The notes beneath the pieces were generated by a model, which had not been told where the DNA came from, ran no database searches, and saw only the letters and a program-made list of their open reading frames with translations. The position numbers were made by a program, and so were the translations under genes. From Haloferax namakaokahaiae (lineage in GTDB: Archaea; Halobacteriota; Halobacteria; Halobacteriales; Haloferacaceae), in the NCBI RefSeq assembly GCF_042663225.1, contig NZ_JBHTAA010000005.1:124001-188000 (forward strand): a stretch of DNA of 64,000 nucleotides, read 5' to 3'. This document shows positions 52,013 to 60,479 of the stretch, one piece after another (position 1 is the first letter of the stretch; every line of letters starts with the position of its first letter).

Positions 52013-53112
52013 TGGCATCTAAAAAGCAACATTCGGACGAAGTCGCCCGCGAGCGACTCATCGACCTCGCAGCTGACTTCTACGACCAGTTCGTCGCGGG
52101 GGAGATTCCGACGATGGAACTCCCGACGCGGACGAAGAGCAACATCGAGTACGACGAGGACTCGCACGTCTGGGTCTATGGGGACCGAACGTCCAAGCGG
52201 TCGGCCAACAGCGTCCGCGGGGCACAGAAACTCCTGAAGGCGACCTACACCATCGAGTTCCTCGCTCGACAACTGGACGAGGGACGGTCGTCCACCCTTC
52301 GTGAGTTGTACTACCTCTCCGAATCGTGGGACGCCAAGGACGCCCACTTCTCGAATCAGGACGAATCGAACCAACTCATCGAAGACCTCGAAATCGTCTC
52401 GAACGTCACGCGTGAAGACTTCCACATGCGCCCGGAAGAGTCCGGCGCGAAGCTCATGGGGCCACTCAAAATCCGCGAGCAGACGAACCGCGGTGACCGC
52501 GAGATTCACTGTCAACTGGACGTGGGCCAGGGCGGCTACCAGATTCCGAACAACCCCGATACCATCGAGTTCCTCGAACACGACATCGACTTCGTGATGT
52601 GCGTCGAGACCGGCGGGATGCGCGACAGACTCGTGGAAAACGGCTTCGACGAGGAGTACAACACGCTCGTCGTCCACCTCGGTGGCCAACCGGCGCGGGC
52701 GACTCGACGCATCACCAAGCGCCTCCACGACGAACTCGACGTCCCCGTGGTGGTCTTCACAGACGGTGACCCGTGGTCGTACCGTATCTTCGGTTCGGTC
52801 GCCTACGGCTCTATCAAGTCGGCTCACCTCTCGGAGTACCTCGCCACGCCGGAGGCCAAATTCGTCGGCATCCAACCGCAGGACATCGTCGAATACGACC
52901 TGCCGACCGACCCGCTGGCGGACTCCGACATCAACGCCCTGAAGTCCGAGTTGGACGACCCGCGCTTTATGACCGACTACTGGGAGGAGCAAATCGAACT
53001 CCAACTCGACATCGGTAAGAAGGCAGAACAGCAGGCACTCGCCGCGCGCGGTCTGGACTTCGTGACCGAGGAGTACCTGCCGACCCGTCTCGACGAGATG
53101 GGGATTATCTAA
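52012..53112 (+). CDS. top6A: DNA topoisomerase VI subunit A (Spo11-like)
   Basis: 366 residues. The catalytic tyrosine is in STLRELYYLSESW: Tyr100 or Tyr101, with Tyr101 matching the Spo11 position. The 5Y-CAP winged domain comes first (about 1-140), and the TOPRIM domain has Glu in MCVETGG and the Asp pair in VVFTDGDPWSY. It cuts both strands of one duplex to pass another through and relaxes supercoils. One-base overlap with top6B shows translational coupling. Confidence 0.95.
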   Translation: MASKKQHSDEVARERLIDLAADFYDQFVAGEIPTMELPTRTKSNIEYDEDSHVWVYGDRTSKRSANSVRGAQKLLKATYTIEFLARQLDEGRSSTLRELYYLSESWDAKDAHFSNQDESNQLIEDLEIVSNVTREDFHMRPEESGAKLMGPLKIREQTNRGDREIHCQLDVGQGGYQIPNNPDTIEFLEHDIDFVMCVETGGMRDRLVENGFDEEYNTLVVHLGGQPARATRRITKRLHDELDVPVVVFTDGDPWSYRIFGSVAYGSIKSAHLSEYLATPEAKFVGIQPQDIVEYDLPTDPLADSDINALKSELDDPRFMTDYWEEQIELQLDIGKKAEQQALAARGLDFVTEEYLPTRLDEMGII

Positions 53113-53133
53113 GTCGGAACGCCCCCCGCGGAG

Positions 53134-53967
53134 TCAGGGATACAACCCGTCTCCGCGGAACCCGTCGAAGAAGCGCCTACTGATTTCGTTCACTCGTTTT
53201 GGCTTGCTCGTCGCCAGTCCGTGACCCGCGCCTTTGAACAGCGCGAGCGTCGAGTCGTCGATGCCGTCTTTGAGTTCTCGGACCCGTGGTTCCGGGAACA
53301 GGCGGTCGTTGTCGCCGGCGACGACGAGCGTCGGGGCGTCGATATCGCCGAGCACGTCGCGGGCGTCGTGTTCGAGCGCCGCGGTGAGCGAGAGAACCAC
53401 ATCGGCTGGAACCTCGGGTCTGAGGTCCACGAACCGCCCGGCCACGCGAATCATCGACGGGAGCACCTGACGCTGATAGCCCGGTGCCGACTTCCGTTCG
53501 GTGTCGGCGATGATTTCGCTCCACTCGCCCTTGCCGGCCATCGTTCGCCAGCGCTTTGCGAGTTCTTCGCCGTAGCCACCGAGTCGCGCACCACAGGAGA
53601 CGAGGACGACCGAATCCACGTAGTCGGCGTACTCCGCGGCGAGGTACTGAGCGACGAGTCCGCCGAGCGAGACGCCAATCACGTCCGCAGGCCAGAGGTC
53701 GTACTCGTCGATGACAGTCGCGTAGGCGGCCGCCATGTCGCGCGTCGTCGAACCGGCGGGGATGTGACGGCGGCGGCCGACGACCCACACGTCGCGGTCG
53801 AGAAACGAGCGGTAGAGTCCGGCGAGCGCCATCGCAGTCCCGCGGTTCGGTTCGTCTCGCTGGAGGGAGTCGGAGAGACCGGGGAGGATGACGAGCGGTT
53901 CGCCGTCGGTGTCACCGATTCGGTAGTACGGCCGCCGACCATCGAGCATGCCGTATTCGAGGTCCAT
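53134..53967 (-). CDS. alpha/beta hydrolase
   Basis: 277 residues from the ATG at 53967 (MDLEYGMLDGRRPYYRIGD). The nucleophile elbow is IGVSLGGLVAQYLA, the acid lies in VVAGDNDRLFPE and the His in GAGHGLA. The lid region between (about 140-190, LAKRWRTMAGKGEW) is short. Typical of esterases or epoxide-hydrolase-like enzymes; substrate unknown. It converges with top6A across 21 bases and shares no obvious pathway with its neighbours. Confidence 0.82.
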   Translation of the reverse strand: MDLEYGMLDGRRPYYRIGDTDGEPLVILPGLSDSLQRDEPNRGTAMALAGLYRSFLDRDVWVVGRRRHIPAGSTTRDMAAAYATVIDEYDLWPADVIGVSLGGLVAQYLAAEYADYVDSVVLVSCGARLGGYGEELAKRWRTMAGKGEWSEIIADTERKSAPGYQRQVLPSMIRVAGRFVDLRPEVPADVVLSLTAALEHDARDVLGDIDAPTLVVAGDNDRLFPEPRVRELKDGIDDSTLALFKGAGHGLATSKPKRVNEISRRFFDGFRGDGLYP

Positions 53968-54049
53968 GTAGGCACACACGCGGCGAAAACGCAAAACCGT
54001 TCTGTTGGGTGACAGCTACGCCGGTTCGTCTGTCTCGTTCGCCGTCTCC

Positions 54050-54760
54050 CTATCGTTCACTCGGGTCGTCCAACACGACTGGAATCCCGCGCTTTGCGAC
54101 GTCGCAGACGAACGCCTCGTCGTCCGCTTCGAGGATGGGAATCGTGTCGTAGTGGATTGGCAGCACGAGGTCGGGGTCCAGCGCCTCGGCGAGGTCGGCA
54201 GCTTCGTGGCGGTCCATCACGACGGTGCCGCCGATGTTGGCGAGGAACAGCGAGACTTCGAGGTGACGAAAGCCGTCGAGCGCGTCGGAGTCGCCGGGCC
54301 AGAAGACGGTTCGGCCTCCGATAGAGACGTGGAACGCACAGCCGAGTCCGCGGGGGTGGTACGGTTCGCCGTTATCTCTCAGGTGCGGGCCGTCGGGTTC
54401 GTTGTAGGCCGGGAGGCTCCACACGTCCACGCCGTCGATGGTGAGGTGGGCTTCTTCGGCGATTCGGCGGGTGTCGTAGGGGAGTTCTTCGACCGGGACC
54501 ACGTCGCGGTCGATGTTCGAGGCATCGACGCCTTCGAAGGCGACGACGGTCGCACCGTCGTCCGCAACCTGCTCGATTGCGCCCGAGTCGTAGTGGTGGT
54601 CGTGGGTGACAAGAATGAGGTCGCCGTCGCGGGCGTAGTAGTCGTCGAGGACGCCGTAGCGACCGGGGTCGATGTACAGAACGTAGCCGTCCGGCGATTC
54701 GATGCGTACGGTCGCGTAGCCGAGCCACGAGACGTCGAGACCGTCGTGTTTGATGGACAT
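54050..54760 (-). CDS. MBL-fold metal-dependent hydrolase
   Basis: 236 residues in the UlaG/YtnP-like beta-lactamase fold. The first metal motif is THDHHYDSGAI, the second acid is in WPGDSDAL, and PIHYDT near the end supplies another His. The motif HDHHYDSG is a variant of H-x-H-x-D-H, so the metal site may bind one zinc less tightly. Likely acts on small ester or phosphate compounds or RNA fragments; no substrate can be named. Same strand as the neighbouring hydrolases. Confidence 0.8.
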   Translation of the reverse strand: MSIKHDGLDVSWLGYATVRIESPDGYVLYIDPGRYGVLDDYYARDGDLILVTHDHHYDSGAIEQVADDGATVVAFEGVDASNIDRDVVPVEELPYDTRRIAEEAHLTIDGVDVWSLPAYNEPDGPHLRDNGEPYHPRGLGCAFHVSIGGRTVFWPGDSDALDGFRHLEVSLFLANIGGTVVMDRHEAADLAEALDPDLVLPIHYDTIPILEADDEAFVCDVAKRGIPVVLDDPSER

Positions 54761-54810
54761 ACACTGTAGTCGTATTCGACGGTGGTCAATCCCACGATAG
54801 CGGTAGTGAG

Positions 54811-55515
54811 CTAACGTCTGAAGGCTTCGAGTAGCGCCCGAAGTTTCGTACCGGTGTTCTGCAGAAATGCGCGCGGTGCTCGACGCCGGGCGTTCGAGAG
54901 CGCATCACGCAGTGCCAGGGTCGCCTCTTGGAACACGCCAGTGCCGTGTCCGACGAGGATACGGTCCGGTTCGACCGACCCGAGCACGTCTTCCGGCGGA
55001 AACAGTCGTTGTGAGAGTTCGACACCGATTCGTTCGTCACCCACGGTGTACGACGGTGCAGTCCCGAGCGAGTCCGGGATGACGAGCGTCCCCGTCGAAT
55101 CGTGATACGCGAACGCCTCTCGCCAGCCCCAAAACGGTTCGTGCCGACGGATTTGGAGACCGGAGTCAGCGAGTTCCGTCTCGTAACGAACGACGTCAGT
55201 CTCTATCGCGTTCTCGACGCGGTCCACCCACGTCGGCAGCGAGACGGGAACGCCGTGTCGTTTTGCGATTTCGTCGGCGTCGCGGGTGTGCCAGTTCGAG
55301 AGCACCGCGACGCCAGCGACGGGACCGAGCGCCGCGAGTCGTTCGTCCAACCCCGGTGCCGAGAGCGGGTCTACGAGCCAGATACCGTCGTCTGCACGAA
55401 TCGCGTGACTGACCCGACGGCCGTCGTCGTTCGGGTGTGCGAGCCAACTGAACCCGCCGTCCCACTCGGCGGTGACGGCGAGTTCCCTCGGCCCATCACG
55501 ACGGCACACTGACAT
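54811..55515 (-). CDS. degenerate MBL-fold-like protein
   Basis: 234 residues from the ATG at 55515 (MSVCRRDGPRELAVTAEWDG). The layout (VAVLSNWHTRDADEIAKR, LVIPDSLGTA, ILVGHGTGVF) follows the order of MBL-fold motifs, but the first His motif is reduced to WHTRDAD, so metal binding is doubtful. Possibly a non-enzymatic or altered member. The C-terminal 45 residues are Arg-rich. The upstream nine codons in frame are not typical. Placed beside a canonical MBL enzyme (54050) on the same strand. Confidence 0.6.
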   Translation of the reverse strand: MSVCRRDGPRELAVTAEWDGGFSWLAHPNDDGRRVSHAIRADDGIWLVDPLSAPGLDERLAALGPVAGVAVLSNWHTRDADEIAKRHGVPVSLPTWVDRVENAIETDVVRYETELADSGLQIRRHEPFWGWREAFAYHDSTGTLVIPDSLGTAPSYTVGDERIGVELSQRLFPPEDVLGSVEPDRILVGHGTGVFQEATLALRDALSNARRRAPRAFLQNTGTKLRALLEAFRR

Positions 55516-55554
55516 GTATGTGAACGAGGGAGCGAAACTCAAAAAAATAACTGA

Positions 55555-57297
55555 TTACTGCGACTCTGCCAGTCGCTCGACGCGCTCCAGTGAATCGGCC
55601 GTCTCGGAGGTCTTATCCTCACGAACCGAGATGAATCGCGGGAATCGAAGTGCGTACCCCGAGGAGTACGTCGGCGACTCCTGAATCTCCTCGTAGCCCA
55701 CTTCGAAGACGACGGAGGGGCGAATATCGACTTCTTGCCCGGATTCGCGCTCGATTTCGGGTTCCAGTAGTTCGGTGAGGTCGGCGATTTCCTCGTCGGT
55801 GATGCCGGTGGCGACCTTCCCGATAGTCTCGTAGTCGTCGTCGGTGCGCGCCGAGAGCAGGAACGTCCCGAGGAACTTCGCGCGGCGGCCTTCGCCCCAC
55901 TCGGCACCGGTGACCACGAGGTCCAGCGTCTCCACGTCGGGTTTGCGCTTCAGCCAGTTCTTCCCGCGGTCACCCGGCGAGTAGGCCGCCTCGGGGTTCT
56001 TGAGCATGATTCCCTCGTGGCCGGCTTCGAGTGCGTCGGCCTCGTAGGCCGCGATTTCCTCGGCGTCGTCGGAGAGCAGGAGGTCGGAGACGGCGTCCGA
56101 ATCCTCGCCGAGCACCTCACTCAAGTACTCGTGGCGGACGGAGAGTGGCTCGTCTAACAGGTCCTCGCCCTTTGCGTGCAGACAGTCGAACGCCCGGAGT
56201 TCGACGCGAATCTCGTCGCGCATCTTGGCCACGTCGTGCTTGCGTCGGAAGCGTTTGAGAATCTCCTGGAACGGCAGTGGTTCGCCGTCGTCGTCCAGCG
56301 CGACGACTTCGCCGTCGAGAATCGCGGGCGAACCGACCGCCGATTCGACGTACTCGACGATTTCGGGAAGCGCACCGGTCACGTCCTCCATGTTGCGCGA
56401 GAAGAGCGAGACGCTGTTCGACTCGTCGCGGTGGACCTGCACGCGAGCGCCGTCGAACTTGGTCTCGACGCCGACCGTCTCCCACGATTCGAGGGCGTCC
56501 GCGGCGGTCCCCGCCTGTGCGAGCATCGCCTGAATCGGTCTGCCGACTTCGAGGTGGACCGAATCGAGACCGTCTTCGCCCTCGTCGCGGGCGAGCGCGG
56601 CGACCATGCCGTAGTCGTTCGAGACCTGAAGCGCGCGAGCGACGGTTTCGATGTGTCGGTCGCGTCGTTCGCGGGCGTCATCGACCGTCTCGTCGTCCGC
56701 GTCGTCGTCGCGGATGGCGGCGGCGTCTTCGGGTTCGACGAGGAACGCTTCTGCAATCGCGTCGCGGACGCTCCCTTCGCCGACGCCGATGCGCATCTCC
56801 GAGAGGACGAGACGAGCGAGGTAGCGCGCTTCGTCGGGGTCGGTTCGGTTGAAGAGACCGTAGAGGATTTTGAGCTTCGTGTCTTCGCTGCCGGACCCCG
56901 AGACGGCCGCGAGGTCTCTGAGTTTGGAATCGAGTTCGGCGACGGTCAACCCGTCTTGGCCCCCCGAACCGAAGGCGGCGAGTCCGCGCTGGCCGCCGAA
57001 GTCGTAACTGGCGGCGACGGCACCGATTTCACCGAGTTCGGCCAGTTTGTCCTCTACGTCGTCGGCGGAGACGTTTGGGCCGGCGGCGCGAGCGATAGCC
57101 TCGTGGCAGAGGCGCGGGCCGATATCGAGCGTCGTCGAGTCCCACGCCGGGAACACTCGTCCCTGCACGAAACGAACGACGGTTTCGAGGTCGGTTCCGG
57201 CGTCTGCGAAGAGGGAAGCGAGTAGCGTCACCGTGCCGAGGTCTGCGCTCTCGGCTTCGATTTCGGCCACGCGGTCGGCGAACTCGGCGAACTCCAT
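55555..57297 (-). CDS. lig: ATP-dependent DNA ligase
   Basis: 580 residues from the ATG at 57297 (MEFAEFADRVAEIEAESADL). The nucleotidyl Lys280 lies in ETKFDGARVQVH (K-x-D-G), followed by motif IIIa-like LDGEVVALDDDG and motif IV-V DCLHAKGEDL and EGIMLKNPEAAYSPG. The N-terminal DNA-binding domain (about 1-210) and C-terminal OB fold (about 455-580) make the usual three-domain layout. It seals nicks in replication and repair. Divergent from the GCS2-like gene across 120 bases. Confidence 0.95.
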   Translation of the reverse strand: MEFAEFADRVAEIEAESADLGTVTLLASLFADAGTDLETVVRFVQGRVFPAWDSTTLDIGPRLCHEAIARAAGPNVSADDVEDKLAELGEIGAVAASYDFGGQRGLAAFGSGGQDGLTVAELDSKLRDLAAVSGSGSEDTKLKILYGLFNRTDPDEARYLARLVLSEMRIGVGEGSVRDAIAEAFLVEPEDAAAIRDDDADDETVDDARERRDRHIETVARALQVSNDYGMVAALARDEGEDGLDSVHLEVGRPIQAMLAQAGTAADALESWETVGVETKFDGARVQVHRDESNSVSLFSRNMEDVTGALPEIVEYVESAVGSPAILDGEVVALDDDGEPLPFQEILKRFRRKHDVAKMRDEIRVELRAFDCLHAKGEDLLDEPLSVRHEYLSEVLGEDSDAVSDLLLSDDAEEIAAYEADALEAGHEGIMLKNPEAAYSPGDRGKNWLKRKPDVETLDLVVTGAEWGEGRRAKFLGTFLLSARTDDDYETIGKVATGITDEEIADLTELLEPEIERESGQEVDIRPSVVFEVGYEEIQESPTYSSGYALRFPRFISVREDKTSETADSLERVERLAESQ

Positions 57298-57417
57298 CGA
57301 CCGACAGTATCGCCCCCCGGAGCAAAAGCCCCTCGACACCGTCTCCGAGTGTGAAATTCACTGCCACGGGGTTCTTCTGCCGGGAAATTGAAGGGCCTTG
57401 CCGTCTCACCCCCGAGT

Positions 57418-58950
57418 ATGACCGACGACCTCGCCGAGCGCGTCGAGAGCGTGCTCGCGGTCGATGCGGGTCAGTTCGAAGCACAGGCAGCGGCGGACGC
57501 TGAAGTAATCAAGCGCGAACTGGGTGACGGCACCTTCGACAACCACCAGTCGATAATCGGGCTGGAGTACGAGTTTTACGCGGTCTCGAACGCGCAGCGG
57601 TACGCGAACGGCGACGAGCCGACGTACGCACTCACGCGAGTACCACGCCGTATGCTCGAACTCATGGGGTTCGAGAAAGAACTCGGTCTCCACAACGCCG
57701 AGATGACGACGAGTCCCCAACCCCTGAGCGCCCACGGCCTTCGGGCGCAGGAAGCCGAGGTTCGCGCTCGGTTACAGGCCGCCCTCGACTGCGCCTCCGC
57801 GGAGGGAATGCGCCTCGTCTCCGACGGCATGTGGACGATTCCCCCCACCGGCGAGACGGCCGAAGAGTACCTCACGAGTTCCGTCTCGGACGACGGCGTT
57901 CGCCTCGCCACCAACATGTCCGACTCGATGCGGTATCACGCGATGGCCAACAGCGAGTCGGCTCCCGAGTCGTTCACGCTGGAGGCCCCGCACGTCTCGC
58001 TCGATGCGGACACCGTGATGCCCGAGGCGCTCATCACCTCGATTCAGCCGCACTACCAGGTCTCTCACGCGGTCGATTTGCCGTTCTTTTTCAACTACGC
58101 ACTGCGGGCCGCAGGCCCACTGCTCGCACTCGGCGTCAACTCGCCGTTCTTCCCGGCGGACCTCTACGACGACGACGCGAGCACCGAGGACATCCTCGAA
58201 GACGGCTGGGAGGAACACCGTATCGCGGTGTTCGAAACCGTCCTCAACTCCGGCGGCCACGAGAAGGTGACCTTCCCCGAGGACCTCGACACCATCGAAG
58301 ACGCCGTCGAACGGGTCGCGGTCGATTCGACGCTCGTCCCCATGTCGGTCGAACGCGGTGACCGCTTCGACGACGAGTTCGCCACCCTCCGGCGTAAACA
58401 CGGCACCTACTGGCGGTGGGTTCGCCCGGTCTTCGACGGCGGGTCGCGCTCGTCGGCGAACGCCCGTATCGAGTTCCGCCCCATCGCGGGCCAGCCGACC
58501 GTCCGCGACTCGGTGGCCTTCCAGGCCGCCTTCGCGGGCCTGATGGAACGCCTGCCGCGACAGGACCACCCGGTCATCGACCTCCCGTGGGAAGACGCCG
58601 AGGAGAACTTCTACGCGGCCATGCGCGACGGACTCGACGCCGACCTCTCGTGGATCGACGAGGACGGCGACGAAGTCGGCGGCGTGGATATGTACCAAGA
58701 CCTGCTCGTCCACGCCCGCGACGGCCTTCGGCTCGCCGGCTGTTCCGAAGAGGAGGCGAACTACTACCTCGAACCGCTGCGCAAGCGCGTCGAAACCGGC
58801 GTCACGCCCGCGGCGTGGAAGCGCGCGCGAGTTCGTGAGCATCTGGACGACGGTGCCGAGTTCGAAGACGCACTCCACGCGATGCAGCGCGAGTACGTCG
58901 AACAGCAGTCCGAGACTCTGCTCGAAGGGAGCTTCTCGGACTGGTTCTGA
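57418..58950 (+). CDS. glutamate-cysteine ligase-family (GCS2-like) carboxylate-amine ligase
   Basis: 510 residues from the ATG at 57418. The active-site segments of the glutamine-synthetase-like GCS2 fold are visible: GLEYEFYAVSN (about 42-53), LHNAEMTTSP, TSIQPHYQVSHAVDLPFF, LGVNSPFF and NARIEFRPIAGQPT. It joins a carboxylate to an amine with ATP. Gamma-glutamylcysteine, the main thiol of haloarchaea, is the obvious candidate product, but the protein is about 150 residues longer than typical GCS2 ligases, so a different product is possible. A TATA-like GGAAATTG lies about 30 bases upstream. Confidence 0.72.
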   Translation: MTDDLAERVESVLAVDAGQFEAQAAADAEVIKRELGDGTFDNHQSIIGLEYEFYAVSNAQRYANGDEPTYALTRVPRRMLELMGFEKELGLHNAEMTTSPQPLSAHGLRAQEAEVRARLQAALDCASAEGMRLVSDGMWTIPPTGETAEEYLTSSVSDDGVRLATNMSDSMRYHAMANSESAPESFTLEAPHVSLDADTVMPEALITSIQPHYQVSHAVDLPFFFNYALRAAGPLLALGVNSPFFPADLYDDDASTEDILEDGWEEHRIAVFETVLNSGGHEKVTFPEDLDTIEDAVERVAVDSTLVPMSVERGDRFDDEFATLRRKHGTYWRWVRPVFDGGSRSSANARIEFRPIAGQPTVRDSVAFQAAFAGLMERLPRQDHPVIDLPWEDAEENFYAAMRDGLDADLSWIDEDGDEVGGVDMYQDLLVHARDGLRLAGCSEEEANYYLEPLRKRVETGVTPAAWKRARVREHLDDGAEFEDALHAMQREYVEQQSETLLEGSFSDWF

Positions 58951-58980
58951 GGTCGTCACTCTCGGTTATTGTCTTCTAAG

Positions 58981-58990
58981 TAATATCTTT
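58981..58990 (+). promoter_or_regulatory. TATA-like box for the Arg-rich protein gene
   Basis: TAATATCTTT, centred 29 bases before the ATG at 59015. Confidence 0.45.
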
Positions 58991-59014
58991 GCGCCCGGAG
59001 CGCGTACGTCGGGT

Positions 59015-59395
59015 ATGATTTCTCGACGGACGCGAGCACGCGCGGAGTTCGCTGTCGCGCTCTTTTCTGCAGTCGTGATTCGCTATTCGAGGCGGAAACT
59101 TCGTGACCACGAAGGCGGGCGAGGCCCGCTCCCACCACTTTCGAACGGTTCGGTTGCGCTCGGTGCTGTCTGGCAGGGTGTTCGTCTGTGGTCGTACGAC
59201 CGCGACATCTGGGGTTTCCGAACGAGTCGCTCTCGCCGTTTCCTCTTCGCTCTCTTCATCTTCGGCGCTCGTCGCGCGTTGTTCTCCCGGTCTGAATCCT
59301 TTCGGTCCAGTTTTGGATTCGGCCGCGTCGTCGGAACGATTGGCTACCGCTTCTGGTACGGAGTGATGCGCCCGCTGCCGGGGACTGAAGACTGA
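59015..59395 (+). CDS. 126-residue Arg-rich protein of unknown function
   Basis: The sequence carries 22 Arg and one Lys against eight Asp/Glu, the opposite of the acidic haloarchaeal norm, and is rich in Phe/Trp/Ser (IWGFRTSRSRRFLFALF). It has two weak hydrophobic segments (about 13-22 and 75-85), no signal peptide and no known motif. I trust the frame because a good TATA-like box lies 29 bases upstream of the ATG at 59015 and the codons end cleanly before psmB. It may bind DNA, RNA or phospholipid; this is a guess. It lies between the GCS2-like gene and psmB. Confidence 0.5.
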   Translation: MISRRTRARAEFAVALFSAVVIRYSRRKLRDHEGGRGPLPPLSNGSVALGAVWQGVRLWSYDRDIWGFRTSRSRRFLFALFIFGARRALFSRSESFRSSFGFGRVVGTIGYRFWYGVMRPLPGTED

Positions 59396-59452
59396 ACAGA
59401 AGAGCCGAGCGCTGTCGCTCTCGAATCGGCGAAAACGGAGAGGAGAGGGGCC

Positions 59453-60184
59453 TTATTCGAGACCTTCGAAGTTCTGGTGGCGCGCGATGTCCACGCCGTC
59501 TTCGGTGACGACTGCGATGTTGATGCCGTTACCGGAGGCGAGGTCACGCTCGACCGCCGAGCGGATGGCGTTGGTCGCAACCTGCTTCGCTTCGTCGATG
59601 CTCAGGTCGTCGCTGTACTCCTGTTCGAGCACACCGAGGGCGTACTGGCTCCCGGAGCCAGTGACCGTGTACTCCTCTTCGAGGATGGACCCGGCGGGGT
59701 CGATGGAGTAGATGTGAGCGCCGTCTTCGTCCACGCCGCCGAGGATGGGCTGGACGACGTAGAAGCCACCCGAGCGGAGGAAGTTTCCGACGAGCGTCGA
59801 GAGCGCGGTCATGCTCATGTTCTCGCCGCGTCGAGCCTCGTAGAGGCGGACTTCCGCGCGGAGCGAACTGATGAGCGACTGGGCGGCCGAGACCGAACCA
59901 GCGATGGTCAGCGCGGCCGTCGGGTGAATCTCTTCGACCTTCTGGACGTCCTTCGAGGAGACCATGTAGCCCATGCTCGCGCGCATGTCGGTCGCCAGAA
60001 CGACGCCGCCTTCGGTCTTGATGCCGACGGTGGTCGTTCCGGTCTTCGTTTCTTTGTCACCGAGGTTCTCGGCACGGCGCTCGGCGTGTGGGAACTCGCC
60101 GAGTTCCGGGCCGAACACATTCGAGTGGTCGCCGTTCAGCGAGTCGAGACGGCCAGAGAACTCGTCGTGAGTCGGGGTACGCAT
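59453..60184 (-). CDS. psmB: proteasome beta subunit
   Basis: 243 residues from the ATG at 60184 (MRTPTHDEFSGRLDSLNGDH). A 49-residue propeptide ends KTG, and self-cleavage before Thr50 exposes the catalytic N-terminal Thr of TTTVGIK. The active-site Asp/Lys residues lie in LATDMRASMGYMVSSKDVQK. The mature chain forms the inner rings of the 20S proteasome with alpha subunits encoded elsewhere. A TATA-like box (60207-60217) sits 28 bases upstream. Confidence 0.95.
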   Translation of the reverse strand: MRTPTHDEFSGRLDSLNGDHSNVFGPELGEFPHAERRAENLGDKETKTGTTTVGIKTEGGVVLATDMRASMGYMVSSKDVQKVEEIHPTAALTIAGSVSAAQSLISSLRAEVRLYEARRGENMSMTALSTLVGNFLRSGGFYVVQPILGGVDEDGAHIYSIDPAGSILEEEYTVTGSGSQYALGVLEQEYSDDLSIDEAKQVATNAIRSAVERDLASGNGINIAVVTEDGVDIARHQNFEGLE

Positions 60185-60206
60185 TATCAGGGATTGCACT
60201 TCGGCG

Positions 60207-60217
60207 CTGATAAATGC
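60207..60217 (-). promoter_or_regulatory. TATA-like box for psmB
   Basis: Minus-strand GCATTTATCAG, centred 28 bases from the start codon at 60184; supports this start. Confidence 0.55.
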
Positions 60218-60305
60218 AACCCTTCACCTCGCCATTGCCGGGGGTTGCGTCGGCCGATGTGGCTCTCTGCGGGTTCGATATCCGAATAAAAACGCTCGCT
60301 GGCGG

Positions 60306-60479
60306 TTACTGCGCAGATGCGCGCTCGTAGGCGTCTCCAGTCACCTCGACGAGGCGACGTACCGGGAGGGTAACGCCCATGCGACGGGCCGCGAGGGCGA
60401 TAGGGAGTAGGGCGATGCCGGCGGCGACCGAGAGTTGGTACGCGGCGAACAGGACGGGGCGGGTTAGGCGGTGTTTCAT
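60306..60479 (-). CDS. 57-residue membrane protein
   Basis: A small frame begins MKHRLTRPVLFAAYQLSVAA, continues GIALLPIALAARRMGV and ends YERASAQstop, with one membrane helix of about 24 residues between basic ends. It keeps normal haloarchaeal codon use (third-position GC). The ATG is followed upstream by a TATAAACTTTAT patch at 60519-60530, 40-50 bases away. No family recognised; single-helix proteins of this type are often partners of larger membrane complexes. Confidence 0.5.
   Translation of the reverse strand: MKHRLTRPVLFAAYQLSVAAGIALLPIALAARRMGVTLPVRRLVEVTGDAYERASAQ

Noticed and set aside
50012..53004. Very long open frames antisense to top6B and top6A
   Set aside because: Same GC-driven effect; no recognisable domain, and the sense genes are certain.
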